A stretch of DNA of 64,000 nt from Sphingobacteriaceae bacterium (GCA_029266635.1 JAQSWM010000008.1:214471-278470); one strand, 5' to 3'. Counted from the first letter of the stretch, positions 1-8,772 are shown. The notes: generated by a model not told the origin, from the sequence alone. A program made the numbers and translations.

Positions 1-118
1 TAATATCCCTTTAAACATTCCGGTTCAGCAAGTAAACTTCGGCGAAAGCCAAAAACCTAAACTCTGGGATTATGCCGATGGGGTTAATACGATAAGCTTT
101 CTTACAAGCCTGAACTAG
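1..118 (+). CDS. C-terminal tail of an unidentified protein (5' end outside window)
   Basis: Only the last 38 codons are present, in the frame beginning at base 2 and ending in TAG at 116-118. The tail is rich in Asn, Pro and aromatic residues and ends in LTSLN. No motif in this stretch identifies a family, so no function is assigned. It runs in the same direction as the small gene and ABC ATPase that follow, separated from them by about 50 bases that contain a promoter-like box. Confidence 0.5.
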   Translation, partial: NIPLNIPVQQVNFGESQKPKLWDYADGVNTISFLTSLN

Positions 119-155
119 CGTTGCCGCCAACGCTTCCCACCCTCACAAAATTTCC

Positions 156-163
156 TAACTTTG
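156..163 (+). promoter_or_regulatory. Bacteroidetes -7 promoter box (TAACTTTG)
   Basis: Exact match to the TAnnTTTG element recognised by the primary sigma factor of Bacteroidetes. It ends only 6 bases before the ATG at 170, so the transcript would be nearly leaderless. No clear -33 TTTG was found at the expected distance. Confidence 0.45.
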
Positions 164-169
164 AAGCTC

Positions 170-373
170 ATGTATATCATCAAGGTCAAAGGCGTAGCCA
201 AAATCCCGGATTATGTGCAGCTAAGGGACGAAAAGTTTACTCTGCTGGCTTATTTCAGAGTAGACAGGCCAGATAAATCGCTTGAGAAACTGGGGCTCGC
301 AAACAAGACTGAGTATATTATGAACACTATAAAAGATCTTCCTTTTGGCAAGATCCTACAAATAGATATTTGA
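170..373 (+). CDS. Small conserved-type hypothetical protein, 67 aa
   Basis: A 67-residue soluble, Lys-rich protein with no signal peptide or membrane segment. ATG at 170 is preferred over an in-frame TTG at 161 because the TTG lies inside the TAACTTTG promoter box. The stop codon (371-373) is two bases before the ATG of the FtsE-like ATPase, so the two are almost certainly co-transcribed and translationally linked. I do not recognise the family. A role connected to the ABC ATPase is possible from position only. Confidence 0.6.
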   Translation: MYIIKVKGVAKIPDYVQLRDEKFTLLAYFRVDRPDKSLEKLGLANKTEYIMNTIKDLPFGKILQIDI

Positions 374-375
374 TA

Positions 376-1056
376 ATGATTGGCAATTCTGTAATAAAAC
401 TGCAAAATATTGACGTTTACCAGCAAAAACACCTGGTACTTGCAAATGTAAATCTGCAAATTGATAAAGGCGAGTTTGTGTTCCTGATCGGGCAAACCGG
501 TTCCGGGAAAAGCAGCTTGTTAAAAATAATTTACGGCGAGTTGCACATTGTCAACGGCGAAGGAAACGCGGCTGGCTATGACCTGAAAAAGCTTCTGGAG
601 AAAGATGTTCCGTTTCTAAGACGCAAGCTGGGGATTGTTTTTCAGGATTTCCAGCTGCTAACCGACCGGACCGTAGAACAAAACCTCGAATTCGTGATGA
701 AGGCAACCGGCTGGAAGGATAAAACCCTGATTGCAGAACGCACCAGGGATGTGCTGGAAAAAGTCGGCCTTCGATCTAAAATCAAAAAAATGCCCCATGA
801 GCTATCCGGCGGAGAGCAACAGCGGGTGGTAATTGCCCGTGCGCTAATCAACGATCCTGAAATTATCCTTGCCGATGAGCCCACAGGCAACCTTGATCCG
901 GATACATCCGAAGAAATCGTCATGCTGTTGCGGCAAATCAGCCAATCAGGAACCGCTGTTCTTATGGCCACGCACGATTATCACATCATCCGGACCTTCC
1001 CCTCCCGAATCATCAAATGCGAAGGTGGAGCGGTTCACGAGGATGCGAAAATTTGA
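376..1056 (+). CDS. ftsE: FtsE-like cell-division ABC transporter ATP-binding protein
   Basis: A 226-residue single ABC ATPase of FtsE size. Walker A GQTGSGKSS lies at about residues 39-47. The signature LSGGEQQR, Walker B ILADEPTGNLDP (a hallmark of the FtsE/LolD/MacB group) and the H-loop ATHDYH follow in order. FtsE normally partners the membrane protein FtsX to regulate peptidoglycan hydrolysis at the septum. FtsX is not adjacent here. ATG at 376 is chosen over a TTG at 370 that overlaps the upstream stop. LolD-type ATPases share these motifs, but the GNLDP context and the absence of a permease neighbour favour FtsE. Confidence 0.85.
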   Translation: MIGNSVIKLQNIDVYQQKHLVLANVNLQIDKGEFVFLIGQTGSGKSSLLKIIYGELHIVNGEGNAAGYDLKKLLEKDVPFLRRKLGIVFQDFQLLTDRTVEQNLEFVMKATGWKDKTLIAERTRDVLEKVGLRSKIKKMPHELSGGEQQRVVIARALINDPEIILADEPTGNLDPDTSEEIVMLLRQISQSGTAVLMATHDYHIIRTFPSRIIKCEGGAVHEDAKI

Positions 1057-1132
1057 TCTGTATTAACCTGTCATTCCAGAACAGCCTCAAATTCGCAAAA
1101 GAAGCCAAAAAATCCAATAAATTAAGCTTGCC

Positions 1133-1174
1133 CTGTCAGCTTGGCGGTTTTTAACGCTTGGCAAAAAATTTGAC
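1133..1174 (+). promoter_or_regulatory. Candidate upstream control region of grpE-dnaJ with repeated TTGGC
   Basis: Just upstream of grpE lies CTGTCA-N2-TTGGC (1133-1145), followed by a second TTGGCA (1158-1163) and a T-rich stretch ending in TTTGACC. No TAnnTTTG box was found here, so the chaperone pair may use a different promoter type. This is a pattern observation. The cognate factor is not known from the sequence. Confidence 0.25.
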
Positions 1175-1188
1175 CGGCAGGATCTAGA

Positions 1189-1812
1189 ATGAAGTTTTCA
1201 GATATGTTGAAGAAGAAAAAGAATATGGCAGAAGACACGCCAAACACCGAAGCTATGCCTGCAGATAACTCAAACGCGGAGCAGGAAACATCCGAAGATC
1301 TAAACCAACAGAATGATGGTGCTCAGGACATAAAGAATGAAGATCAAGCCTCTGATGCAAATGGCGAGCTCGAGAAATACAAAGCAGAGGCTAAAGAAGC
1401 TAACGATAAGTACCTGAGGCTTTATGCTGAGTTTGATAACTTCAGACGCCGTACTAGCAAAGAGCGGATCGACTTGCTTCAAACTGCCGGCAAAGACGTA
1501 ATAGTATCGATGTTACCGGTTATAGATGATTTTGAACGAGCATTGAAATCTATGGAGACCGCCACGGACGTTGATGCTGTTAAAGAAGGCATAAACCTCG
1601 TTAACAATAAATTAAAGAACATCCTTCAGCAACAGGGGCTTAAGAGCATGGATGCCAAAGGGCAGGTTTTTGATGCTGATATTCATGAAGCTATAACCAA
1701 TATTCCGGCTCCAACAGACGAGCTGAAGGGGAAGGTAATAGACGAAGTTGAAAAAGGTTATTACCTGAACGACAAAGTGATACGCTTTGCAAAAGTTGTA
1801 GTAGGAGCATAA
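1189..1812 (+). CDS. grpE: GrpE nucleotide exchange factor
   Basis: A 207-residue GrpE, the co-chaperone that releases ADP from DnaK. The first ~60 residues are acidic and disordered. A long helical dimerisation region follows (around [18 protein letters not shown]), then the diagnostic [14 protein letters not shown]. The C-terminal beta domain ends with the typical [17 protein letters not shown]. The length fits the family. It lies two bases upstream of dnaJ, forming a grpE-dnaJ operon; dnaK is not in the window. Internal ATGs at 1204 and 1225 are possible alternative starts. Confidence 0.97.
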   Translation: MKFSDMLKKKKNMAEDTPNTEAMPADNSNAEQETSEDLNQQNDGAQDIKNEDQASDANGELEKYKAEAKEANDKYLRLYAEFDNFRRRTSKERIDLLQTAGKDVIVSMLPVIDDFERALKSMETATDVDAVKEGINLVNNKLKNILQQQGLKSMDAKGQVFDADIHEAITNIPAPTDELKGKVIDEVEKGYYLNDKVIRFAKVVVGA

Positions 1813-1814
1813 AG

Positions 1815-2978
1815 ATGGCGAAAAGAGATTATTACGACGTTTTAGGCGTAACCAAGGGCGCTTCTGCCGATGAAATAAAAAAGGCTTATCGTAAGAGTGC
1901 CATAAAATTCCACCCGGATAAAAACCCCGGCGACAAGGAAGCAGAAGAGAAATTCAAGGAAGCTGCCGAAGCCTACGAGGTTTTAAGCAACCCGGATAAA
2001 AAGCAACGCTACGATCAGTTTGGCCACGCTGCAAATGCCGCAGGCGCAAGCGGCGGTTATGGTGGCGGCGGCATGAATATGGAAGATATATTCAGCCAGT
2101 TTGGAGATGTATTTGGCGGTGGCGGTGGAAGCCCTTTCGACAGTTTCTTTGGCGGTGGTGGCCAGCAGCGTGGCGGCAGGCGCTCAGCTCGCGGAAGCAA
2201 CCTGCGCATAAAAGTTAAGCTTACGCTGGATGAAATTGCTAACGGTGTAGAGAAGAAAATAAAAGTAAATAAACAGGTTGTCTGTAACACCTGCGATGGC
2301 AGCGGAGCCAAGGACAAATCGTCTTTCCACAACTGTTCCACTTGCGGCGGTTCCGGTTCAGTGCGCCGGGTAACCAACACCATTTTGGGCCAGATGCAAA
2401 CAACCAGCACCTGCCCGACCTGCAACGGCGAAGGCACACAAATCACTTCGAAATGCAATATTTGTCATGGCGATGGCGTGGTGCGTGGTGAGGAAACCAT
2501 TTCGATCAATATTCCCGCTGGCGTAAGCGAAGGCATGCAGCTTTCAATGGGCGGACGAGGCAATGCAGCTCCCCGCGGAGGCGTGCCCGGCGATCTCATT
2601 ATATTGATCGAGGAAATTCCGCATGAGACATTGAAGCGTGAAGGCAATAACGTAGTTTACGACCTTCATGTCAGCTTTGTTGATGCAGCACTCGGATCAA
2701 GTGTTGAGGTGCCTACTATAGACGGGAAAGCGAAGATCAAGATCGAGCCTGGCACACAGGCAGGCAAGATCCTGAGGTTAAAAGGGAAAGGTGTTCCCGA
2801 GGTCAATTCTTACCACAGAGGCGATCAGCTTGTGTACGTAAATATCTGGACACCAAAGGCGCTTTCTCGGGAAGAACGCGATATATTGGAAAAACTTCAG
2901 GACTCGCCTAACTTCAAGCCACAGCCGGGTAAAAACGAGAAAAGCTTTTTTGAACGGATGAAAGAGTACTTTGAATAA
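1815..2978 (+). CDS. dnaJ: Chaperone protein DnaJ
   Basis: Full-length type I DnaJ/Hsp40 (387 aa) that stimulates the DnaK ATPase and delivers substrates. The J domain at residues 1-70 carries the HPD tripeptide (HPDKNPGD). A Gly/Phe-rich linker follows (~75-130), then four zinc-binding CxxCxGxG-type repeats ([32 protein letters not shown]) and the two substrate-binding beta domains. It starts two bases after the grpE stop. A strong hairpin terminator follows the gene. Confidence 0.98.
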   Translation: MAKRDYYDVLGVTKGASADEIKKAYRKSAIKFHPDKNPGDKEAEEKFKEAAEAYEVLSNPDKKQRYDQFGHAANAAGASGGYGGGGMNMEDIFSQFGDVFGGGGGSPFDSFFGGGGQQRGGRRSARGSNLRIKVKLTLDEIANGVEKKIKVNKQVVCNTCDGSGAKDKSSFHNCSTCGGSGSVRRVTNTILGQMQTTSTCPTCNGEGTQITSKCNICHGDGVVRGEETISINIPAGVSEGMQLSMGGRGNAAPRGGVPGDLIILIEEIPHETLKREGNNVVYDLHVSFVDAALGSSVEVPTIDGKAKIKIEPGTQAGKILRLKGKGVPEVNSYHRGDQLVYVNIWTPKALSREERDILEKLQDSPNFKPQPGKNEKSFFERMKEYFE

Positions 2979-3003
2979 AGCAGGGATTTACTTTTAAATA
3001 TAC

Positions 3004-3030
3004 AAGCCACATTTCCATGTGGCTTTTTTT
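3004..3030 (+). terminator. Rho-independent terminator after dnaJ
   Basis: Perfect 9-bp stem AAGCCACAT / ATGTGGCTT with a 4-base loop (TTCC), followed by a run of seven T. It lies 25 bases past the dnaJ stop and just touches the end of the convergent gene at 3029. Confidence 0.9.
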
Positions 3031-3346
3031 ATTCGTGAGCAGTAGAATGATTGATATCCGTTCGCGGATCTTCAGGAAGGATTTCCATTTCCGGATTCTT
3101 GATATACTTGGCATACCAGCGTATCGCCTCTATAACAAGCCCTGGGTCGTCAATGTCAAAATTGTAAGTTTCAAAGGCAAGCAATTCACCGCTGTTATCG
3201 GCATAGAACTGCAGCTCGTTGGGGTTGGCAACAAAATTTTCGTCCGATAAGCAATAAACCCGCATCCGTAATGAGCCCCCCCGATGAAAAATAATGTCTC
3301 TGCATTCGTTCTCCGGGTCTTCTGCAATCAGAAAAACATCATTCAT
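3029..3346 (-). CDS. Hypothetical protein, 105 aa
   Basis: An acidic, soluble 105-residue protein with no signal peptide or membrane helix. It contains a Cys-containing patch near the N terminus and a C-terminal segment rich in Glu, Pro and Asp. I recognise no family. It is convergent with dnaJ, and its ATG at 3344-3346 is followed by an open frame with normal codon usage for the neighbourhood. It may be a single-gene unit or the end of the methyltransferase transcript located 79 bases upstream of it. Confidence 0.6.
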   Translation of the reverse strand: MNDVFLIAEDPENECRDIIFHRGGSLRMRVYCLSDENFVANPNELQFYADNSGELLAFETYNFDIDDPGLVIEAIRWYAKYIKNPEMEILPEDPRTDINHSTAHE

Positions 3347-3425
3347 GATAGCATAACAACAAACTCAATTGAAAGTTGCGGAAATAAGCAAGTAATTACG
3401 ATTGTGGCGAAATAATATTTCGTGG

Positions 3426-3980
3426 CTAATTATGGTGCCTGCCGCTTTGGGAACAGGCATAAATCACAGCAGGTGGAAAGTTAATTACCGCCAGGCGTAC
3501 ATTCACCTGATCGAAGATATTGCTGAAATATCGCTTTTTAAAAGAATATAGGAATTGCCGGTAAATCCCGGTAGGCTTTAAAGCTGCCAGGCAATCTCTT
3601 AAAAACCGGCATCGCTGTTCTGCCGTGAAAAGTGTTAATGGGAGAGTAGAAATAACCACATCGACCGACTGATCACTTACACATTGCGAAATATCAAAAG
3701 CAGATTTCTGAATCAGGTGAAAACGTTGGTCGTTGATCTTTTGCAGATCTTTTATGAAATCATGGTCGATCTCAAAACAATAAAGCACCGATTTGGGATG
3801 CATCTTCTTGAGAATCTGGCTTGTAACATTCCCCGTCCCTGCTCCCACCTCAACAATCACCTGAGGAACATTGGGATTGATATCATTAGTGATGGTGCGG
3901 ATGACAAATATTGATGATTCGGATAAGGCACCGGTTGTTTTAATCTTTCTGATATATCTTAGTGCGTTAACCTTTATCAT
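3426..3980 (-). CDS. Class I SAM-dependent methyltransferase, phospholipid N-methyltransferase/KsgA-like
   Basis: 184 residues with a Rossmann methyltransferase core. Motif I VEVGAGTGN lies at ~43-51, the acidic ribose-binding E/D pair at ~70-72 (CFEIDHDF), and motif IV VVISTLPLTLF at ~108-118. The N-terminal KTTGALSESS segment matches bacterial PmtA-type phospholipid N-methyltransferases and the related rRNA dimethylases. The short length and STLPL motif favour the lipid enzymes, but substrate cannot be settled from sequence. It is 62 bases downstream of the GT2-like gene and could belong to that operon. Confidence 0.75.
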   Translation of the reverse strand: MIKVNALRYIRKIKTTGALSESSIFVIRTITNDINPNVPQVIVEVGAGTGNVTSQILKKMHPKSVLYCFEIDHDFIKDLQKINDQRFHLIQKSAFDISQCVSDQSVDVVISTLPLTLFTAEQRCRFLRDCLAALKPTGIYRQFLYSFKKRYFSNIFDQVNVRLAVINFPPAVIYACSQSGRHHN

Positions 3981-4042
3981 CTTTAGCTATGGAAGAGCTG
4001 CAATTTACTTGTATTAACCTGCATTTAGAAACGAGAAGTTCT

Positions 4043-5560
4043 TTATTCGTCTAATACCTGCCTATTTCTGATAGTTAAGTTCCTGATTTCACAATTCGCA
4101 AACTTGTCGGCGTTAAGATTTTTAACGGGGGCTACCGCGATGGGTACCTGAGGCTCGGCAGTGACCATCGACACATGCAAAGACGTTGCAGCTGGTTGTG
4201 CCACATTCCCTTTCCGGCTCCCAAAAAACCACATCAAACTGACGGGATAATAAAACAGAGGTTCCAGTATAGAAGCGGCAAACAGCTTTGAAAGGCTGAA
4301 ATTAAGCGTATATCGAAAAGTGAGTTCCTCATATGCGATTGCGAGCAAAGACATACTAACGCAAAATAAATAAACCATTGATGCAACAATCAATACAGGT
4401 TGCCACCCGATATATCCAAACGCTGCCAAACCAAGCAGCGAAACACATAACGTAAATTCGATTACGGGAGCAATAAGTTTTGAGAAGAACATGGACGCAG
4501 AACTTAGCGCCAGCCACTTGTAGGTGGGATTAAAAAGTGCACGAGCGTGCGATCGTAAGCCGTCAGCAGTGCCCCGGATGCTGTTCTGATATTGTACGGC
4601 AGCCGCTGCAGGGTTACCCGGAGGAATCAGCCAGCAAATTTTATCCGGAATCAAGATAATTCGATGAGGCAGCAGATTGTCGATCATGTACCGCTTCATC
4701 CTGATGACGAGCTCTGCATTGTTTTCCACACACTCGGGCATAAACCCACCGCAACTGATAAGCGTCGGCTTGTGGAACATGGCTACTGCCCGCGACACAT
4801 GCAAAAGGCTGTTAAATCGGCTAAGAGCCATATGTCGCAACAAAGAACTGCGCAGATGCCTGAGCACCTGGAACTTTGCTTGCAGCCCGCGGGGCGTGGA
4901 AAAAGCCACAGCCTGACCTCTCACAATATCACTAGCATTGATACTTCGCACCACCGCTCCCGCCGCAATAACCTGTATTCTGCTCTCCATGAATGGCTTT
5001 ACCATGCGGAGCAAAGCATCGGGCTCAAGCATACAATTTATATTCAAACAAAGCAGCAGTTCATTTCCGGAAACATTTACGCCTGCATTCAGCGCATCAC
5101 AACGACCGCCATTTAGCTTATCAACAACCGTCAACCTTGAGAAAGCGGGGTCGGATGATCGATATATCCCCTTTACTGCAGCGGTGGCTACGCGTTCGTT
5201 TAATAGAACGTCTGCACGTTGTAAATTGAAGGAGTTTATTAGCTTTTTAAGCGAGTTGTCTGTACTGCCATCATTGATAATGATCAGCTCAAAATCGTTG
5301 TAGTGGAGCGACAATAATAGCCGGACCTTCTCCAGGACAATTGCCGCCTGGTTGTTAAAAGGAACAAGTATTGAAACAGATGGCGCATGAGGAGAAGATA
5401 GGATATCCCGATGCTTTACCCCTTTGTTCCGGAGTATGTATCGCTTCATTTCTAAACCCGAAAAAAACGCAAGTACTGCATAAACGGCGATTAGGCAAAG
5501 AGCGTAGTAAAGAGCAACGCTACTTAAGATTTGACCAATAGTGTGAAACATCCCGCTCAT
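4043..5560 (-). CDS. GT2-fold membrane protein with degenerate catalytic motifs
   Basis: 505 residues: one N-terminal TM helix, a GT2 domain (~60-335), then several TM helices (~345-440) and a 60-residue tail, the architecture of PgaC/IcaA/BcsA-like synthases. DGSTD (97-101) and the GGRCDALNAG loop (~151-160) are kept. The metal-binding DxD is NIN (173-175). The catalytic TED motif reads VEN (~278-280). The Q-x-x-R-W motif is QYQNSIRG (~323-330). These three losses suggest a non-catalytic or re-purposed enzyme. The ATG abuts the stop of the HEAT-repeat gene, so it is the third gene of a response regulator-HEAT-GT2 operon. It may be a regulatory or scaffold subunit of an exopolysaccharide machine (inference). 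Confidence 0.8.
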   Translation of the reverse strand: MSGMFHTIGQILSSVALYYALCLIAVYAVLAFFSGLEMKRYILRNKGVKHRDILSSPHAPSVSILVPFNNQAAIVLEKVRLLLSLHYNDFELIIINDGSTDNSLKKLINSFNLQRADVLLNERVATAAVKGIYRSSDPAFSRLTVVDKLNGGRCDALNAGVNVSGNELLLCLNINCMLEPDALLRMVKPFMESRIQVIAAGAVVRSINASDIVRGQAVAFSTPRGLQAKFQVLRHLRSSLLRHMALSRFNSLLHVSRAVAMFHKPTLISCGGFMPECVENNAELVIRMKRYMIDNLLPHRIILIPDKICWLIPPGNPAAAAVQYQNSIRGTADGLRSHARALFNPTYKWLALSSASMFFSKLIAPVIEFTLCVSLLGLAAFGYIGWQPVLIVASMVYLFCVSMSLLAIAYEELTFRYTLNFSLSKLFAASILEPLFYYPVSLMWFFGSRKGNVAQPAATSLHVSMVTAEPQVPIAVAPVKNLNADKFANCEIRNLTIRNRQVLDE

Positions 5561-6685
5561 TTAAAAGCCATTTAATGCGTGATGTAAAACGCCATTGCTA
5601 TCAACAGTGTTATTCGACAGCATTGTTCCACTCTTTTCCTGAGCCTTCAGCAATTCCCTCGCTTTATTTCTAATCTCAAATTCCGGAGCAGTTGTACAAG
5701 ACCTCAGAAAGTCGATCTGCTCGCCCGATGCAATTTTGCCCAGCGCACCGAGTATTTCTGATTTAACAATCAGGGATTCATTTGGATATATTGTCACTAG
5801 TTCGCCTTCACAGAGCGGATCTTCTAATTTCCCCAAAACGCGAACAGCCCACACACGAACTTCCACGTTCTGATGTGCTAAGAGGTTCAGAAGCATAGGA
5901 ATAGCTTCATGTTGCTGAAAATGTGCAATCAGCTTTAGGCAAAGCAATACAATGCTATCGTTGGCAGAAGCCAGCCAGGTTGAAAATGCCGGAATGTTAA
6001 TACCGGGGGTTTTAATGATCGCATCAAAAAGCATCAATTGTCCCCAGTCTGAGAGCGGCTGCTGAATAGTGTTGAGAACTCCGAGCGGGTTTACCTTATC
6101 GAGCCTTAACAGGGCGGAATATGCATCAACATTTGCAACATCCACAGACTTATCCGCATAAGCTGATATCAGATCAACTAAGCCTGGAACCTGCATCAAG
6201 CTCAGCTCGCGAATTGCTGCCGCCTTATCCTTTGCTAAACGGCTGCGAAGCTTCTTTTTGGGATACTGGTCCAGGTTTAATCCCAGATAGATGTCTCTTA
6301 ATACCTGCGAAGTGTTGCCACTGAAACTTTCCCGATACTCGAGGAGTTGCTGCACAAGTATGCGACGTACTGATGAACGGTGAATGGACATCCGTTCAAA
6401 GCGAGGTAAAAAATGCTGCACAATAGCTTCATTGGTCTCGTTTTCGCCATAAACGATCATATTTCCGAGGATATTCGAAAACTTGTTCTTCCATATAGTA
6501 TCGCGTTGAAGCCGATAGTACAAAAAACGGCGCTGCACAGCGATGAAAATGTATAACTCGGCGATCGCCGTCGTAAAGAAAACAATCAAAAACAGCGCAC
6601 ACCTGATTGCAATCGGAAATGAGGGAAGCCGGACTACAAATATTTCCCGCAGATAATCCCAGATGTGCAAAATGAAATCCTTCAC
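5561..6685 (-). CDS. Membrane-anchored HEAT-repeat protein
   Basis: 374 residues. An N-terminal hydrophobic helix (~27-50, IRCALFLIVFFTTAIAELYIF) anchors a long cytoplasmic alpha-solenoid. HEAT-type repeats are clearest at ~255-345, for example the Ala/Leu-rich helices around VEVRVWAVRVLGKLEDP and KSEILGALGKI. HEAT solenoids act as protein-binding scaffolds. The gene sits one base after the response regulator and directly abuts the GT2-like gene, so it probably links a phosphorylation signal to that membrane protein (inference from position). Confidence 0.8.
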   Translation of the reverse strand: MKDFILHIWDYLREIFVVRLPSFPIAIRCALFLIVFFTTAIAELYIFIAVQRRFLYYRLQRDTIWKNKFSNILGNMIVYGENETNEAIVQHFLPRFERMSIHRSSVRRILVQQLLEYRESFSGNTSQVLRDIYLGLNLDQYPKKKLRSRLAKDKAAAIRELSLMQVPGLVDLISAYADKSVDVANVDAYSALLRLDKVNPLGVLNTIQQPLSDWGQLMLFDAIIKTPGINIPAFSTWLASANDSIVLLCLKLIAHFQQHEAIPMLLNLLAHQNVEVRVWAVRVLGKLEDPLCEGELVTIYPNESLIVKSEILGALGKIASGEQIDFLRSCTTAPEFEIRNKARELLKAQEKSGTMLSNNTVDSNGVLHHALNGF

Positions 6686-6686
6686 T

Positions 6687-7064
6687 TTACACCACCTGTT
6701 TAAGATATTTCCGTACCCGGATGCTTAGTTCGCTAAGATTAAACGGCTTGGTGACAAAATCGTCAGCTCCAAGCTCAAATCCTTGCAGCACAATCTGTTC
6801 AATGCCCATTACAGACAAAATAATTACAGGCGTGTCTCTCGTTTCACGATTATTCCTGACGTTACTCAGCAGTTCCAATCCACCGATGTAAGGCATCATT
6901 ATATCTGTGATGATGAGGTCGAAACGCTGAGAATTGATCTGTTCCATACCCTCCAGGCCATCTTTGGCAGTGTAAACGTCGTAGCCATCTTTTTTTAGGC
7001 GGAATTCTAATGCTTTAAGCATTAAGGCTTCATCTTCGACAACTAAAATTTTAGGCAGACCCAT
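6687..7064 (-). CDS. Single-domain response regulator (CheY-like)
   Basis: 125 residues forming a stand-alone receiver domain: acidic pocket E10-D11, phospho-acceptor D54 in LIITDIMMP, switch Ser ~84 in IILSVMG, and conserved Lys in FVTKPF (~106). There is no output domain, so it must act by protein-protein contact. It is the first gene of a three-gene unit with the HEAT-repeat protein and the degenerate GT2 protein. The cognate kinase is not adjacent. Confidence 0.93.
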   Translation of the reverse strand: MGLPKILVVEDEALMLKALEFRLKKDGYDVYTAKDGLEGMEQINSQRFDLIITDIMMPYIGGLELLSNVRNNRETRDTPVIILSVMGIEQIVLQGFELGADDFVTKPFNLSELSIRVRKYLKQVV

Positions 7065-7253
7065 AGGCTGGTGCCATGTTGCAAAAACACGACCATTATA
7101 GCGAGCTGCTGCTAGTGGAGGAAAAACCTAAATCATGCTATTGCTAAACCGGGAGAACCAGAGTATCCGAATCTCAGGCGCCAATAAGCGTTTTTGGCTT
7201 TTGAGGCATCAGGACAGCGGACTTTTATTTATCCGATTTGGCGAACGATTATC

Positions 7254-8261
7254 TTATCGCTGGAAGGCGTACACCTCGCCGTGCGATCCTGCCAGGAGAA
7301 TAAGTTTTCCACCATTGCTTTTTGAAATACTATTAAAACCTTGAGGCGAGAGTAATTTCCACGTTTTTCCCCAATCAGAAGAAATATCTGTACCGGTGGT
7401 ACCTGTGGCGATGAAAGTCCCATCACCAATATAGCTGACACAAGAACGATAGCCAAAAGGTGCGACTTCAGGGAAACGCCATTTCCGGCCACCATTATGA
7501 GAATAGGCCATGTTTTGGAGGCGCAATGTGTCCTTCATATAGTCTCCGCCGACCGCCAAAATCTTGCGGGGACTTAGCACCTCAATTGAGAATATACCTG
7601 TAGAACTTCTTCCCTGCAAGATTGGGCTATTGTAAACCTTCCATGTTTCTCCAAAATCTGCAGAGGCCAAGAGCCGGGATCTGCTTCCGCCCGTGGCAAT
7701 CCAAACATGCTGACCCATTGTCCGGATGGTTGTGCCGCTGGCTGCGAAAGAGGCTTCGCCTTCGAACATCGGCTCTTTCAAGTTCGAAGAAATGTCCTTC
7801 CACGATTTTCCGCTATCCTCCGTCCTTAAAATTTGAAGTTTATGATTGATTGGGTCACCGAACGCAATCCCATTCATCTTATCCGAAAAGTTCATCCCAT
7901 CAAGGAAGATGTCTGGTGAGGAGTTTCGATAAACTTCTTCCCAAGTTTTGCCTCCATCAACCGTCTTCAGGATTACGGCAGGCGATCCGGCATTAACAAG
8001 AATAGCTTCAGTTGCTGAGAAAGCTTCAATATCCCTAAAATCGAATTTCTCGTAACCCTTAACCTGATGCCATTCCCAGGAGGCTCCGGCATCTGAAGTA
8101 CGTCCCACCCAGCCATTGCTTCCACTTGTCCAGGCAACATTATCTCCAGCAACAGACAGTCCGCGAAGGCTGGTATTTGTATCGGAACTTAGCTTTACAA
8201 GCGTTTGAGAATAGCTAAACGACACCTGAAGAAAAAGAAGGACGATGACAAGCCTGATCAT
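7254..8261 (-). CDS. Exported YCF48/BNR-type beta-propeller protein
   Basis: 335 residues from the ATG at 8261. A signal peptide (MIRLVIVLLFLQVSFSYSQ) is followed by repeated Asp-box motifs (DAGASWEW, DGGKTWEE, DSGKSWKD, DFGETWKV, NGGRKWRF, DWGKTWKL), the signature of sialidase/YCF48/VPS10-type propellers. It is annotated in relatives as an oxidoreductase, without proof of activity. The ATG overlaps the TGA of the DUF2147 gene (ATGA), which decides the start over an in-frame ATG 15 bases upstream and shows coupled translation. Confidence 0.82.
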   Translation of the reverse strand: MIRLVIVLLFLQVSFSYSQTLVKLSSDTNTSLRGLSVAGDNVAWTSGSNGWVGRTSDAGASWEWHQVKGYEKFDFRDIEAFSATEAILVNAGSPAVILKTVDGGKTWEEVYRNSSPDIFLDGMNFSDKMNGIAFGDPINHKLQILRTEDSGKSWKDISSNLKEPMFEGEASFAASGTTIRTMGQHVWIATGGSRSRLLASADFGETWKVYNSPILQGRSSTGIFSIEVLSPRKILAVGGDYMKDTLRLQNMAYSHNGGRKWRFPEVAPFGYRSCVSYIGDGTFIATGTTGTDISSDWGKTWKLLSPQGFNSISKSNGGKLILLAGSHGEVYAFQR

Positions 8262-8689
8262 TTCACTCTCGTCCACACCTCCGACCTGCCGATCAAGGAA
8301 ATGCCGATATAGCCTCTTATGTCCAGCTTACCTTTTTCCGTATAGGTGATCTTGCAGCTATACGTCTTCCCCGACTTCGGATCGTAAATAGTGCCGTCTT
8401 CCCACACATTGTCTCCCCTGTACGTAAAGTTCCGTAGAAGTTCTAGCCCCAAAACGGGATGATTGCGCAAAGAAGCGTTGGGATTGTTAATGTCGGTTTT
8501 AGGTGTGCCATTCTCATTTGGCTCTTTCAGCCACACAATTTCGCCAAAGTATTTACCTGCACGATTAACGATCTGAATACGAGCTTCTCCTGTGGCGCTC
8601 TGCCAGGCGCCTACAATGGCATCTTTGTTCTGAGCATGAGCCGCCAACACAAATAAGGTTGCTATTAAAAGGAAATATAATTTTTTCAT
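8258..8689 (-). CDS. DUF2147 family exported protein
   Basis: 143 residues from the ATG at 8689, with a cleavable signal peptide (MKKLYFLLIATLFVLAAHAQ). The mature part shows the DUF2147 pattern: IVGAWQS near the start, G-E-I-V-W-L in the first strand pair, NPNASLRNHPVLGLELLRNF, the DGTIYDPKSGKTYSCK core and a final SEVWTRV. DUF2147 is a small lipocalin-like periplasmic fold of unknown function. A longer reading frame upstream is rejected because it would mask the signal peptide. It is the first gene of a two-gene unit with the BNR protein. Confidence 0.88.
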   Translation of the reverse strand: MKKLYFLLIATLFVLAAHAQNKDAIVGAWQSATGEARIQIVNRAGKYFGEIVWLKEPNENGTPKTDINNPNASLRNHPVLGLELLRNFTYRGDNVWEDGTIYDPKSGKTYSCKITYTEKGKLDIRGYIGISLIGRSEVWTRVK

Positions 8690-8742
8690 AATGCTTACGC
8701 TAAAATACCATTTTGAAGTGGAGGAGATAAGAGACGGCAATA

Positions 8743-8770
8743 AAAAAAGCCCGGCTTTTTAGCCAGGCTT
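8743..8770 (-). terminator. Terminator downstream of tRNA-Leu(CAG)
   Basis: Read on the minus strand: AAGCCTGGCT, an A-rich loop, AGCCGGGCTT, then a T run (TTTTTTTATT). There is one mismatch in the stem. It lies directly 3' of the tRNA gene and upstream of the DUF2147 start. Confidence 0.75.
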
Positions 8771-8772
8771 TG

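Noticed and set aside
1158..1174. Sigma-54 promoter before grpE (TTGGCA...TTTGA)
   Set aside because: The -12 half has GA in place of GC, and the predicted start would fall about 5 bases before the ATG; too weak to call.
3684..3914. 76-codon plus-strand frame inside the methyltransferase gene
   Set aside because: Antisense shadow of the SAM-binding core codons; no independent evidence.
4592..5116. 174-codon plus-strand open frame
   Set aside because: It runs antisense through the GT2-like gene; the encoded residues follow the complementary codon pattern and match no family.
7135..7344. 69-codon plus-strand frame downstream of the response regulator operon
   Set aside because: It overlaps the BNR-type gene end on the other strand and has no recognisable family or promoter.
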